NCBI GenBank assembly: GCA_036768485.1 | Contig: JAVLUZ010000154.1 | Location: 36,441,769-36,505,768 of the forward strand | Reading direction: 5' to 3' | Source: Mermis nigrescens | Taxonomy: Eukaryota > Nematoda > Enoplea > Mermithida > Mermithidae | DNA: 64,000 nucleotides | Shown here: positions 1-12,283 of the stretch, piece by piece | Position numbering within the stretch: the first letter of the stretch is position 1 | Layout: the number at the start of each line of letters is the position of its first letter | Notes under the pieces: generated by a model | Seen by the model: the letters and a program-made list of their open reading frames with translations, nothing else | The model's database searches: none | What the model was told of the DNA's origin: nothing | Made by a program: the position numbers and the translations under genes

Positions 1-930
1 GCACACTGGATAGAATTCATTTCTAAATTCTGAGGTTTTACCATAATTTTTGAGGTTTTTTTTTTGGCCAGTGATTTGAGGTTTTTGAAAATTTGGGTTG
101 GCAACATTGTCCCTAGCGTTCGAATAACGAATCTGAGCTTTAAACTTTTCTACATCCGGTGGTTGTTGAGCTGTGAAGAGGCGAAGTTTGAATTACGCAC
201 ATGTTTGCTAACGTCAATATACTCCGTATTGCATATTTTTTGATCAGTTTTTTATTTCAAAGATTTTTGACTCATCTTTAATCATTTTTATTCGCAAGCA
301 TGCACGGTTTTGAAGGTTAAATCGATTAAAACAGTTTTTAAAATACTACCTGCAAATTACTTCATAATGATAATGATTCTCATGCGCGCCTACCGTTGTC
401 ATCTTTCTTTCAATGTCAGCACTTGATATTGAAGCAATAAACTGTTGAAGAAAACGTGAAAACTGTTGCCGTTAATCTTTGCTTATGCAAGCTCTGGATT
501 TAACTTTCCTCGAGAATGAGGATGCAGTGTTTAAGAACAAAATCGTGCTAAGAAAAAGTAGAATACACTAGCAAGAAAAATTGCTACGATGGAGCAAAAA
601 GGTGAGCATACTTGGATTTCTTCATTATGAAGACCCAAAAGTAGAAGACTGGAAAAAAATTTCCTATATGCACAAAAACCATAAGAATGTGTTAAACAGT
701 TACGGTGTAAGTTAAGAATATGGTACTTTCAGAATACTATATAATAAACTTCAGAAGAGCGGATTTTTTCGCTCAGTACTTAGGACATGTTGAAAGAAGG
801 CGCGGAAAAAAATTTTATCCGTCTATGATCAATATTACAAAAGCTATGTGTTTCGGTAATTAGCCTCTTCTCGACCTAGGTATTTGAAGATTCAAACAGC
901 GGAATGCAGAATCACATGTAGATACACAAT
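1..930. other. Gene-free AT-rich sequence with a decayed repeat fragment
   Basis: I see no gene here. Positions about 568-620 resemble, with many changes, the inverted end of the 3' module of the Helitron-like repeat (CTAGCAAAGAAAAATG type), and about 1610-1660 resembles its inner part (ATCGAAGTATATTCTGCGGC). A decayed relative of that module may therefore span about 560-1900. Confidence 0.35.
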
Positions 931-936
931 TTACGT

Positions 937-1161
937 CGACCTAAGCATCTATACATCGACCTAAGCATCTATACATCGACCTGAGCATCAATACATCGAT
1001 CTAAGCATCTATACATCGACCTAAGCATCTATACATCGACCTAAGCATATCGAATCTAAGCATCTATACATCGACCTAAGCATATCGATCTATGCATCTA
1101 TTCATACATCGACCTAAGCATCTATACATCGACCTGAGCGGGAGCGACCACGACCTAAGCA
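937..1161. repeat. 20-bp minisatellite
   Basis: About ten tandem copies of a 20-bp unit (CGACCTAAGCATCTATACAT), with some units truncated or point-mutated. It is plain head-to-tail repetition without spacers and no coding role is apparent. Confidence 0.9.
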
Positions 1162-1169
1162 GCTTTAAA

Positions 1170-2204
1170 CACCTTTTCCGATATACTAAGCCTAAGCCTT
1201 CAGTATAATAAAAGCAAAAACTTAGATTTTCGTAAAACCGAAAAAAACATGCAAGAAATATGAAAATTTTTAAAGTTTTTTCAAAATTTCAAACAGCTTT
1301 CCGCATTTTTTCTTTTTTCTCCTTCATTGCAATGCTTCCTGCCGTAATTTCAGCCCAGATTAGTTATTTCTGACAAATGTGTATATAAGTCCTTGGATCG
1401 AGCCGTTTAACCGTCTCAACACTCAAATCGAGAGTTGCCTGCAACTTTGCAAGTATGGCTCGGATTTTCACCAAATTTTCTTTCCGCGCTTCAATTTATC
1501 ATGTTCTACCAGTTTGCGAAAAAATTTTGGCGTTCCATATTCGTTTTGCTCCTTCTGTAAAAGTACCATATTCTTAACTTTAGCCAACAGTCACTTTCCT
1601 AAACAACGCAAAATCGAAGTATATTCTGCGGCGGCCGTGAAAAATCAAGGTATGGTCACAAAACATTTCTTACTGTTTCACAAAAGCATTGAAAATCATT
1701 CACATGTATTAAATAATCGGTTTATAATCTACTTCACGAAACCTTGACCTTCTACAAATTTCTGATGGAAAAATGAATACTGGAAAAACTTCCACAGAAA
1801 ATTTTTTCGACTGCATGCTCTGGAGTAAATACAGTAAGTATGGTATAAAAGTATTAGGAATAAAACCCTGCAAAGCCTAAAGTAAAAGTGGATACATACC
1901 TGAGTGAATAACATCTTATAATCCTTCGAAAATCAAAACGTCAAAACCTTCTTAGAAAATCAAATTTGTAAGAAATTTCTGGACGTAACCTTTTGTTTTT
2001 AAGATCGTTTGTGGGCAGCAATAGCATAAATAATACGAGTGTGAATGGGACGTTACCTATCTAACCTGTCAGCTAGTCCGATTTCGATCAACCCCTACCG
2101 CCAATAGTATATTGTTCGGCACTCCGACACATATGTAGTTTCATTCAACAGGCAAAAGGCACAATAAATCAAATTTTAAACGCTATTTTACCTGATTCAA
2201 GCTG
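1170..2204. other. Gene-free stretch
   Basis: Short open frames occur by chance in AT-rich DNA, but none has a recognisable domain. Apart from the resemblance at 1610-1660 to the 3' module of the Helitron-like repeat, I see nothing here. Confidence 0.4.
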
Positions 2205-3031
2205 TTAAACTCGATATTGGATAAAACGAAAGGCAAAAGCAAAATTTTGACGTTTCGCCTTCACAAACTCGATTTCAGGCACATAAGGTTGTAACATAAA
2301 AACTTAAAGAAATCCAAAATATTAAGAAGTCATCAATACGAGTAAGAAGCAAATAAAAAAGAGGAAAATGAGAAAAAAAATCAATAAGTAAATAAATTGA
2401 TAAATAAAAGAGCAAATAATATAAAAAGAAAAGAGAAAAAATTGAAAAAAAGAGAAAAAGAGAGAGAAGAAAAAAGATAGATATAGAGGTGCATCATGCT
2501 ATTAGTAAGAAAGAAACAAAAAGGACGTGTGAAATAGCACAAGTGACCTAAAAAAATTATATGATGAGAGATTACATGTTTTATGAGGCGCAAAAGTCTA
2601 ATTGAAAAGAAAAAATAGGTAGGATTATAAAACGAAAACTTACATAGAAAAGAAAAGGGAAAATAGAACGAAAGAAAAAAATCATATTAACAGACGAGGT
2701 CATCAGAGAGGAACTAGGTTGCTAAAGTTTCGTGCATTTAATCTTCTGATTGTCACTGCAACCTAGCGGCACGTTTTGCCTTTTTGAACTCGATTTCGGG
2801 CACACAAGATTGCAACATAAAAATCAAAAAGCCTAGAAAAATTTCGGGAGGGGGGCACGTGCCCTCTGTGCCCTGCCTGACTACTACATGGGGGACGAAC
2901 TTGGGCCTGTAAAATTTTTTTTAAAATAAGGTAAAAGATAAGAATTTTTTGAAAAAAATGTCAGTCTTTTCGACCCAAGATATGTAAGTCGATCATACTA
3001 CTCGCATAAATCTTTTTCCCCTGCCTTTCAC
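2205..3031. repeat. Dispersed repeat, copy A, left part
   Basis: Blocks here match copy B at 46757-47135 in the same order: AAACTCGATATTGGATAAAA at 2210, the GTGCCCT-rich block near 2850-2890, and the T-rich block ending in AACA at 3035. Positions 2301-2740 are an A/G-rich stretch absent from copy B. The LTR retrotransposon starting at 3036 interrupts the copy, which resumes after 16418. No coding capacity is visible. Confidence 0.7.
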
Positions 3032-3035
3032 AACA

Positions 3036-4071
3036 TGTAAATACATGGCCGCCCTATGTCTACAAAGAATCGACACAGGACGGGATGTATTTGCCTTTGA
3101 GACTTACTTAGGTACGTAGGTACTTAGATCTGCTCTTAGCGCTGGTCCCGATCGCTTAGCCTGGAATCGCTTCGGTCTTTGGACCCTAACAGACCTTGCG
3201 GCATCGATCCCCTCGGTCCTAATATTGCTGACCGCTTTCCGTCGGGTGATCTCAGCAGCTACGCGCTAAGACCTAAGGCACACCTACCTAAATCTCGGAA
3301 TTGCCGCGGAGGTCAGTAGACCTATCTCAAAGCTCAAGTTGATGATTTAACTTATTTTCTAGGTTCGATTCGATCAGAAATGTTTTTGGTTCCTAATGTA
3401 GTAGCACAATGAAACTATGAAAACAACACCAACGAGCTCTAGACTGATCAATCATCATTAAAGATTAAATAATATTTTTGACCAATTTTAGGATTGAGGA
3501 AAGTAGTTAAGACTTTTGGAACAAAATAAGTAATCATACGAAATTTCCCTATCCTTCCACTCAGAGTCCCGAAATCCTCGACGTTGGGAACTTCCGACCT
3601 TACCCTCGGTATAACCGAAACCCCTGGGTAGGTTTTCCAATTTATTTCGACCACTATATACACGGCCTAGCTGCCGGACAACAAAATAACGCGAAAAGAA
3701 AAGAAAAACGTACCCACTATACAAGCGTATGACTGCCAACCGAACTAACTAAGATGGCCACGTAGGACCATTACAGTAAATGGAATTAACGTCAAAATAA
3801 CATAATAATGGAATACTTTTATATCAGATCGAATGTTCTCGATTATGATAAGCGGTTATGCATAAAATAATTACTATTATCATATACTTAACTCTATGTT
3901 ACCGGACAAGTATCTTGATGTTTTTTATTATTGAAAATTGGGGAAAAAGTGGGAAGACCGAAGGCATAGCCCACAGTGCACTATCGTAGATAGCTACTAG
4001 TATTGGCTATGTAAGTGGCTACCGCGAACTGCTAAGGCAAGTTCGCCAACACGTGTAACTCTGCGCGGTTA
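3036..4071 (-). repeat. Left LTR (3' LTR of the minus-strand element)
   Basis: It is nearly identical over its length to 15390-16418. It begins TGTAAATACATGG. Its inner end (GGTTA) is split by the GC-rich element inserted at 4072-5882; the last two LTR bases would lie just after 5885. Small indels separate the two LTRs, so the element is not very young. Confidence 0.88.
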
Positions 4072-5882
4072 AGGCCCTGCTATACTTCCCGCCGCGCGGC
4101 GCCGCGCGGCGCCGCGTTGACAAAATGTGCTGCTATACTTCCAAACGCGGCGCCGCGTGGCGCCGCGTGGAAGTATAGCAGCACCGCCGCGGCGCCACGC
4201 GGCGCCGCGCGGCGCCGCGTGGCAGATAAATTGAAGTTTGAACACTGTTCAAACTTTTGCCACGCGGCGGGACGCGGCGGCCTATATTTATCATTTATTT
4301 ATGAGGGAAAGCTTGATTTTAGCATTTTTTATGATGTACTGATGTTTATGCATACGTGAAAGCGTGAAAATTGAATATATAATCGATTTTTAAGATGTCT
4401 GTGTGCAAAAATGTGTGTCTCTATTAGTGATGTAAAAGATCCAGATTTTTACCCAGATCCAGATCCAGATAAAGATCGGGTTCAGATTTTCTGGCAGATC
4501 CAGATCCAGATCAGAAAATAACCAGATCCAGATTCAGATCGTTTTGCCAGATCAAAATTTAAAAAGATCCAGATCCAGATAAAAATAATTTTTGTGCAGC
4601 AATTTGTATTGCTAAAAAGGAAGGCGTAAAACGCCCAAACCCATGTGATTGGGGGGTCTCGGGTGGCGGGACTAATATAACAGCCCCCCAGAGGGGTCTG
4701 GGGCAGAGCCGAGGAAAATTTGCATTTTAGAGCTTTTACATAAAAATGATATCAGTAAAAATTGTCTAAAAAGTAAAAGCTCACAAGTTTAGACTCTTGA
4801 GTCAACCAAAAGACAGTGTAGTCTGCTTTTTACAAAAACGACATTAATCCAAATTACGAATGCAATTTTTTTAAACATTGCTGCTAAAATTATAATCACT
4901 CATGAATACTTATCGTACTATTTGAAAGTTCCTTTCTGTCTCACAGACATCAACAACAATTTTAATCAACAAATAATTCAAATTTAAATAAAATGTTGGT
5001 TAATTTTAAACAAGGTAATATTTTTTTAATTGGTGTCTTTCAATCTGTTCCGACGTCCTAAACATGACAAAAAAATTCAAAATTTTCCCATTTTTAGGCA
5101 AAAAAGTCTCTCAAAGGTCAATTCTGATGATCATTTATGTGAAAAAACAACCTTTAATACATTTTTATCACTTAAGTTACTTTTCTGCAGAGCTTTAAAA
5201 ATTTTTCTAAAACCAAAAAATTATGGGGGGTCAGCGGCACTTTTTGGCCATTCTGAGGGGGTAGCACGGAACTGGGGGTCAAAGGTCAAAACCTCCAGCA
5301 GACGCCCCCCACGTGCATGTAAGGCTAACCTACCTACATTAAATCGTAAAACAGAAAGGATACCATCGCTGAAAAATAACTTCCTGATCTGTTTAACCAG
5401 ATATATCTTGACTAAACAGATACAGATCCAGATCAGATAACCAGATCAGAAAATAACCAGATCCAGATCCAGATTATCTGGATCTGGATCTGAATCTGGA
5501 TAAAAAGATCAGATCCAGATGATCTTTTACATCACTAGTCTCTATGCCTTTCAAAACTTGTTTTCATGATGCTGAAACCGAAAATGAGTTCAGTTTTTAA
5601 TGTGCACAATCGTTGACCTATACTCTTTTCACTTGTTTTCTTGACACAGAATACAGTATACAGTTTACACATGTTTTACTTTTTTGCTGTTTTACTACAG
5701 TTACAACATCAATAAAATTTTTTTCTGCCGCGCGGCGCCGCGTGGAAGTATAGCAGCACAACCCATGTCACGCGGCGCCACGCGGCGCCGCGCGGCGCCG
5801 CGTGGCGCCGCGTTGGAAGTATAGCAGCTACTTCGCCACGCGGCGCCGCGCGGCGGGCCACGCGGCTGGCAAATAGCAGGCC
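4072..5882. mobile_element. GC-rich inverted-repeat transposon nested in the LTR edge
   Basis: Both ends (about 4072-4290 and 5725-5882) are built of iterated GCGGCGCC-type units mixed with GGAAGTATAGCAGC, in opposite orientation. Outer tips read AGGCCCTGC and GCAGGCC. TTA occurs on both sides (4069-4071 and 5883-5885), and joining the flanks restores the LTR end. A 3-bp TTA duplication is what PIF/Harbinger elements make, but no transposase is present, so the superfamily is a guess. The middle is filled by a hAT-like MITE. Confidence 0.7.
4425..5537. mobile_element. Non-autonomous hAT-like element
   Basis: The termini TAGTGATGTAAAAGATC and their inverse are flanked by a perfect 8-bp duplication GTCTCTAT (4417-4424 and 5538-5545), the TSD length of hAT transposons. 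Subterminal regions on both sides are dense in CCAGAT/ATCTGG units, as hAT subterminal binding repeats often are. The interior has no credible transposase; a short frame at 5030-5440 is unremarkable. Confidence 0.85.
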
Positions 5883-5885
5883 TTA

Positions 5886-5894
5886 CCTCCCCAC
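5886..5894 (-). promoter_or_regulatory. Polypurine tract of the LTR retrotransposon
   Basis: Read on the minus strand this is GTGGGGAGG, directly before the 3' LTR once the insertion at 4072-5882 is removed. Position and composition fit the plus-strand primer of an LTR element. Confidence 0.6.
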
Positions 5895-5937
5895 GTATAG
5901 AAAAAGAATTGACACAGGAGAATTTTGGGGTGCAACC

Positions 5938-6022
5938 ATCACTGGCGTCTGCAACGCTTCTACTAATCGGCACTCCGGCGTCCGCAACGCCTCTACTCTG
6001 GCGTCCGCAACGCCTCATCCTG
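5938..6022. repeat. Short GC-rich minisatellite
   Basis: Three imperfect copies of a unit containing GGCGTCCGCAACGCCTCTACT lie in the 3' untranslated part of the LTR element. Nothing coding is seen between here and about 6638. Confidence 0.6.
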
Positions 6023-6659
6023 AGCGAACGTGAAAAACAAAAATAAAATAACGATAATAATAACAAATAGCGATAACAAATAACGGTCAACGCATGACCT
6101 CGTTCGCACTCAGGAACTCTCTGAGCAACACTCTCAATGGCGCTAGGTAAAACTATATTGTTGCCCGAGTAATGATGAACTCCAGTCTTGGACAGCATAG
6201 CATAATATTCGATTATGCTGTCTCCTCAGCCTCCTTCAGTCCCCGGGTAATGAAAGAATTTTGAATTGAAAAAGATTTTTAGATTGGGTTTGAAGAAACC
6301 CCTTGTCCGTTAGAGAGTTAAGATACCATAATAGTAACACCGCTATTGAGCAAAAATTTAAGACACGTAATAATAAGGCAAGATTATGCTGAGCAAAAAT
6401 TAAAGACAATGACGATTTAAAACACGAGGTCACGATAAAACAAGGAATGGCAAATTATGTGAGATAACGAGAAAAAATAAGCACCATCAATCAAAAATTA
6501 CAGCAATAAAATGACAAGAAAAAATTACACAGGAAAATAAACAAAACGCGATGTCCTGGAATCCACATCAGGACGAAAAAACGAAAAAGACAAAAAGCTG
6601 CTGGTCGATTTGACGCCTGTCGCAGAGTTCAAAAAGTTCAGTTCGTCGAACTTGTAAAA

Positions 6660-9650
6660 TTAATAACGATCCTGATAAGTGGGCTTGGAGCCGCGCGGCT
6701 TGCCGCGACGGCGTTGGAAATAGTCACGACGATCCGAGTCGGTTTCGCGACGCGTATTCGAACGCTCATGATATTGATATGGCAAATGCCTACGTCCGTA
6801 CATATGCTGACGTAGGCATTGATGCGGGTCAATGGGTCGACCATCGTCCTCATCTTTGTCCTCCTCATCATAGTCATCCGCGTAACGACGTGGTGTTGGA
6901 GGCACCGGTGTGGAAAATTGTTCCGGATGAAAACCAAATGATTCTTCGCGTGAAGTTTCACGTGACCGCTGTTTTGATTGCGCAGCCAGCCACGGTTTTG
7001 GCAGTAATGGTTCTCGTCAAGGTTGTGGTTGGGCATAGACCCCGATGACTGCTTGATCTTGCCCCGACGGTGATTGATACGATTGATCCCATTGCTGCCA
7101 TTGACGCGATTGCGACCGGCCCCGATGAGTTCCACGATTCGACTGAGGCGGTTGGCGATATTTGTGAGGCTGCTGCTGTCGCGAGCGCGACAGATGACCA
7201 GCATCCGCCTGTGAATATGCCTCGGAACGCGAGCGCGATTCCGTAAATTGTTTTTGCCGCGGTTGGGTCTGCGGTCGTGTGTGAGTCTGTGTGTATGGTT
7301 TTACTTGTGCTTGTGGTTGTGCCTGTGATTGTGAACGTTGATGCATTTGTGCATATCTTTGCCGGGACGACTGCGGATCTTGCCGCCCAGGGCCCCTTTG
7401 GCTTGCACGAGCTTTCAATTTTGCTGCGACTTCTGGCGCGAACAAGCCTTTTGACTCATTCTTTTTCCAAATTTTTCAACCGACGCAAAGCGTGCTCGGA
7501 TTTCGAGTCATAAAATCTATTTACTTTTTTGCGATGCTCATCTTCCGACATCTGGCAAATGCCTGAAGTTTCGGTGAGCAAGCCGGCGCGGCGCAATTTT
7601 GTCACACGCCTTGGCAGCTCACAAGCAAGGTTTTCTCTGATCGCGCTGCTTGATAGTCATGCGTGCTTTGCGCATTTTGATTTGAGCCTCAAGAGATAGA
7701 TCGACTTTGGGCATAGCAAGGCTCGCCGAGGACCCTCGAGAGTCTTGCGAGGATGCCTGTTGTCTCTCTTTACGAATTTTTTCCAAATCACCTTCCAAAC
7801 GGTGTTTAAGGTAAAAGGCCAACTTTTGGCGACCTCTAAAATCGGTCAAACTGAACCGGAACCTCAAGTGGCGGATCGGTTGCCAGCCTAATTTGGCAAA
7901 TCATATTGTGTAATGCGGTTTGATTTTCGATTCGCATGGTCAATTCTGGGAATTCCGGAAAGGCATCTCTTGGCGAAGGTGTGTACGATTCGCCAAGGAA
8001 AGCTACGCGCAACATGCGACGTAACTGTTCCACCATGCGCCAACCTATAGCGGCATTGCCGTAGGCATACGCATAAAAGTGGAACTTTCAGTCCAGAAAT
8101 TCCAAGAGCACTTTTGCATGCATTACATCTATTGTTGAAAAGATAGTCAAAAATCGATACTCCAAATCGTATTCAGCTTGAAACTCTCGGAAGGTATCAA
8201 AAATATCGACCATTTGGCGTGTCAATATTAGTATCGGTGCTAAATGATCGGGCGCCGGGCACATGCGGTGCGGCAAAAATTCTGGTCAAATTTGGTGCGC
8301 AATTCCATCAGTCACCACACTCGGTGGTTTGAGGTGTTGATGAATTACCAAGTATTGTAATGGAACCTCATAAAGCATCATTCCGGTTGTGATAAAGAAC
8401 CGGTTGCGCACAAAAAATTGGTTGGGATAATATAGACGGTTAAAAACGCTCATTTGGCTAATGAATCGAGGCGCTGGCGCACAATCTACATCAGTCAAAG
8501 GTTGTGCAATGGTAGTCCAAACTAGAGGACGCGCAGGTGTGTCAGTCGTGGATGCGTAACTCAAGTGCGCTGCGTATACCCTATCAAAATGCACTTGGGC
8601 AATTTCGAGTAACTGGTCATACAAACGCGTTCCTTTGACTTCACCCAAATAAGTGCGCAAATCGTGCAAAACGTCAGGGACAATATAGCACGGCGCTTCA
8701 CGCGTCATAGTTTCGATCATATTGAAAAAATGTTGGACATAATGCAAGCGATTTTGCACTCTCGCGTTCTCTTCTGCAGTTACGCGTTCGCGTATAGCTT
8801 GTAAGTACGGAGGGACTGTAGCCTCCGCATTCGACGATACAGTTTGAATGCCTTGTGGTTGAATGTTTGCTACAGTTTCCGACACACCCGTCATAGCCAT
8901 AGGTGCCGTAAAACGAGCTTCAGGTGCCGATAAATTCAACACGCCTTGTGGCGCGGTTTGCGACGCGATTTGCGTAGACAACGCAGCTTGCTGTATTTCT
9001 TGTGGTGGTAGCGTGCGTTGTGCTGGCGGAGGCAAGCCTATAATATCCAACATAATGACATCAGGGCCGGGGTGACGTTCTGCCAAATCCGGCTGTGAAG
9101 TCGGTAAAGGTAGCAACGACCCAAAACCCAAGGGTGCCTGCTGCGCCGCCGCAAGCGATTGTGGAGCAATCGGTTGCGAAACGGTGGTGGCCCTCTTTTC
9201 GTGCCAATGCAGTGCGTGTGGTACGCGGTGGCAACAAATTAGCTTGCCTTTTGGCCTCAGAGTCCGATAACGCAATCATTAAACGTTTTGGTGATAAATC
9301 GGGCTCATCCGTGGATACGGATTGTTCAACTCCAACCATAGGCGATTCAATTTGGATATCAGCTTGCGAAGTGGTCGCAGAGGCTGGCGTACTAGTACTG
9401 GTTGGTACAGGTTTAGTGGGCGCTGTGACCGGGCCCGGTTCTGTACCGGCAACGGCCTGCAAACCCTGATCGTAAAATAATGGGTTTTCAAAAACGTTGA
9501 CATGGGCCAACGCATCCGTTACAGAGGCAACGGTGGTAGCTGCGGCTACGGCCGCTTGTAGTTGAGGAGCCGGCCCATAGAACTCATCTGGCGTGAGCAG
9601 CTCACCGCCGTCCAAATCAACGGTGACTTCAGTCGCCGAGCTGGTCGACT
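6660..9650 (-). pseudogene. Unrecognised ~1000-residue coding region fused behind RNase H, broken
   Basis: I do not recognise this protein. Going leftward, coding potential runs without a stop from the RNase H tail (HVKSGG near 9705) into a low-complexity Ala/Thr/Pro/Gln part. It then reaches a predicted helical part (about 8800-7630, with motifs such as MVEQLRRMLRVAFLG at 8036-7990) and a Gln/Arg/Ser-rich basic part (7445-7017). It ends in an acidic/Arg-rich tail closing at 6660. Reading-frame shifts occur near 9190 and 7850, and in-frame TGA codons near 8284 and 8090. Base composition is clearly GC-richer than gag. Integrase should be here, but I found no HHCC finger and no D,D35E pattern. 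A Gag-like or accessory protein is possible because of the basic C-terminus; this is inference. Confidence 0.55.
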
Positions 9651-11250
9651 GGCCCCGTGAAGGCATGTGAGACAACGGCATCGCCGTCTGGTTTTCCAGT
9701 CCGCCAGATTTAACATGCATTTCGTCACCTTCAAAGGAAAATGGTAACATTCATACTCTTGTAATTTTGAGACCCCAACGGCGTAAACGACTTGATGGGT
9801 CTTAAACGTTTACTAACCAAGTTAGCGCTTGATTATCAGTTTCAACAATGAATTTTTTACCGTATAGATAGTGTTAATAATGCTTGATGGCCCACACTAC
9901 CGCTAGCGCTTCTTTTTCCAGTAGCATAATTACATTTGGCAGAATTTAGCACGCGACTAGCGTAGCTAAGAACAAAACGACTTTTTGGATGGTAAGTGTT
10001 TTTGAGTTAAAATAGCACCTAATGCATAATTGCTTGCATCAGTTGTTAAGATAAATTGGTGCTCATTGTCGAATTTTGGTAATTGTAAAATAGGTGGGGA
10101 CGTAAATGCTTTTTCAGCTCAGCAGTTTGGTGTTTGGCCTTCAACAAAATTCGACATCTTCACGAAGATGGAATAAAGGTTTAGCGATTTTGGCAAGATC
10201 TTTAACGAATTTCTTAAACCATTGGACTAAGCCAGGGAATTTTGCAAGATTAGACTGTTTTCGGTATGGGAAATGCTATTAAATCTGCGACTTTAGACAT
10301 GTGAGGAGCGTGTCCTTGCACTTATGCTATGGCCAAGGAATTTTACTTTGGCATGAGCAATATGGCATTTGTCTGGTTTTACTCGTAAGTTTGCGTTTTA
10401 AGAGCAATAAAAACATTTTCAAGATCTTATGTTCTTTAAAAGTGCGCGAAAAAATAATTATGTCATCGATGTAAACGAGACCAGATTTCCAATTTAGACC
10501 TGCGAGCACAAGCTCCATCAGCCTTTGAAATCTGCGGGCGCATTTTTTAAGCCAAAAGGTAAAACTTCAAATTCGTAATGGCCAACAGGGCATATAAATG
10601 CAGTTTTCGCGAGATTTTATTATCAAGAGGAATTTACTTGATAACCAGATTTTAGATCTAACGTGCTAAAATATGCGGCAGAGCCTAAAGTATCAAAATG
10701 ATCGTCTAGTTGAGGAAGAGGATAGACTTGCGTTTTAGTTATGTCATTTAAACGGCGAATGTCGACGGCCGACAAGGGAACCGTCCTTTTTTCCTATGAG
10801 AAATAGTGGACTTGCCCATGGGCTGGTTGTGGGCACATGGGCGTGGGGGGATCTGAAGTGGACCCCCAGAAACAAAAAGACCCCCCCCCAGAAATCAAAA
10901 AGACCCCCCCAGAAATCAATTTTTGAAAATTTTTTTCGTTTTTTCGCAATTTTTGATGCCAATGGATAGTGCTTGATGAGAAACGTCGAAAAATTGTGTT
11001 TTTATCGCCATATCAACATTTTTAAGGCCATTTTTTTGACCTTCAAAAAATCTTGGACCCCAGAATTTTTGCTGCCCACGTATGGTTGTGGGTCGAATAA
11101 TTTTGTCTGCAAGCATTTCATTTATGATTTTTTGCATAGATTCTCTTCTAGAATGTTCAAAACGATAAATTTTCCAACAACGGGCCGGATTATCCCTGTA
11201 TCAATATGATGTTTCATCAAGGGGGTACGTCAAGTGGTTCATTTTAATGC
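9651..11250 (-). pseudogene. pol: Reverse transcriptase - RNase H remnant (pol)
   Basis: The pieces are clear though frame-broken. RT has IIRPTT (near 11095), SPWASPLFLIGKKDGS (near 10810) and the catalytic YIDD at 10462-10473 followed by IIIFSRTF. RNase H lies near 9760-10080, with a DASNYALGAILT-type start and a tail of the HVKSGGLENQTA type near 9700. The family copies element RNA into DNA in the cytoplasm. The RT is split by a 251-bp MITE at 10834-11084, whose 8-bp duplication repeats the Pro-Thr-Thr codons. Confidence 0.85.
10834..11084. mobile_element. Short MITE (CATACGTGGGC family), inserted in RT
   Basis: It is 251 bp with related ends (CACATGGGCG and CCCACGTATG) and an 8-bp duplication GTTGTGGG (10826-10833 and 11085-11092). 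Removing it plus one duplicate rejoins the RT. Typical interior features are runs of C or G beside CCAGAATT, and a hairpin-prone GTCGAAAAATGG block. Further copies lie at 21814, 27436, 27669, 45979, 47476 and 57655. Confidence 0.85.
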
Positions 11251-11929
11251 GAAAATTGAGTCGTATTTTGAGCAAAGTTCACGAATTTGTTGCTGTTGCC
11301 AAGAATCAACGGCGGAGCGGAACCCAAGTTCTATTTATTGATGCAAAAAGTTCAGGTGTCCTATCATCAAAATTTGAGACATGTGACTTGACTTCGGCAT
11401 CAGAGGTTAAAAAACCTATTATTCCACCAGAGTCAATGCGAATTGGCGCTTTAAATCATACAAACGCGAATAGGTATTATAGGTTGTGAAGCATCAACTA
11501 TAGACGGAGCAACAAAAAGTGAAGTTTTTCCATAAAATCATGATTTGGTTAAATAATGCAAAGTCAAAATCGCAAGAACCGTGACTTATATAGCCAGGTG
11601 TAATTACTTCGTGCCTAGGCTGTATTATAACAGGCTCAGATGTAACGAAACTTGCACACACACAACACCAGAGGTAGTCGTGTTGGGTTTCGCGCAAAAT
11701 TGCAATTTTTCGTGAGATGAGAGTAGATTAATCCGTTTATAAAAGCGCAGCGCTCAATAGGATTAACCCATATAAAGTGCGGATTCACAAAAATCGTATC
11801 CCAGAGCATGTCTTCCTGCAAATGATCAATTATAGCTACTGAGGTAGAAATAGATTGTTCCGCGATGGTGAGTCATATTTACTTTATAACGAACTACTGC
11901 AATGATTTCGCCTACGCCATGTACAACTT

Positions 11930-12060
11930 GTGAGACTTGTTTAGAGTGGTAAGTTAAAAATCAAGACGTAAAAATGCAGACGTGGTCATCATGGTGACCT
12001 GAGAACCCATATCTATGAGAGCAGGTACATCTACGCCATGAACTTTAACAAGGATAGTGG
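11930..12060 (-). pseudogene. Aspartic protease fragment of the LTR element
   Basis: On the minus strand the segment reads VKVHGVDVPALIDMGSQVTM. It matches the active-site strand of retroviral-type proteases, where the motif is normally D-T-G. Here the codons at 12005-12013 give D-M-G, so the catalytic Thr is lost. The linker to RT is recognisable near 11600 (IIQPRHEVITPGY). Confidence 0.8.
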
Positions 12061-12283
12061 GCAAATTTGTCCCAGCATGGCTTACGATAGGAATATTAGA
12101 GACCTATGGTTTTAGCTGGAGGCAAGTTGATTTTTTCATAAGTCGCGAGACAGCTGTAGGTGTTCGTACTCTTCGAGAAATTCTTGTGACGAATAAGTTA
12201 GAACGCGCTGGTCTCTGGCCCTTTCGTAGTAACCGTGTTTACATCATGAGGAGATGTAAGGGTTGGTTGTGGTGGGGGCGCAT

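Noticed and set aside
937..1161. Possible CRISPR-like array
   Set aside because: Units are plain 20-bp head-to-tail repeats without unique spacers, and the DNA is eukaryotic.
5701..6198. 165-codon minus-strand frame
   Set aside because: It is a translation of the GC-rich inverted end and a minisatellite, spanning an insertion boundary.
6779..7513. Plus-strand frames (6779-7048 and 7277-7513)
   Set aside because: They are antisense to the minus-strand coding region of the LTR element, which has the coherent composition and adjoining frames.
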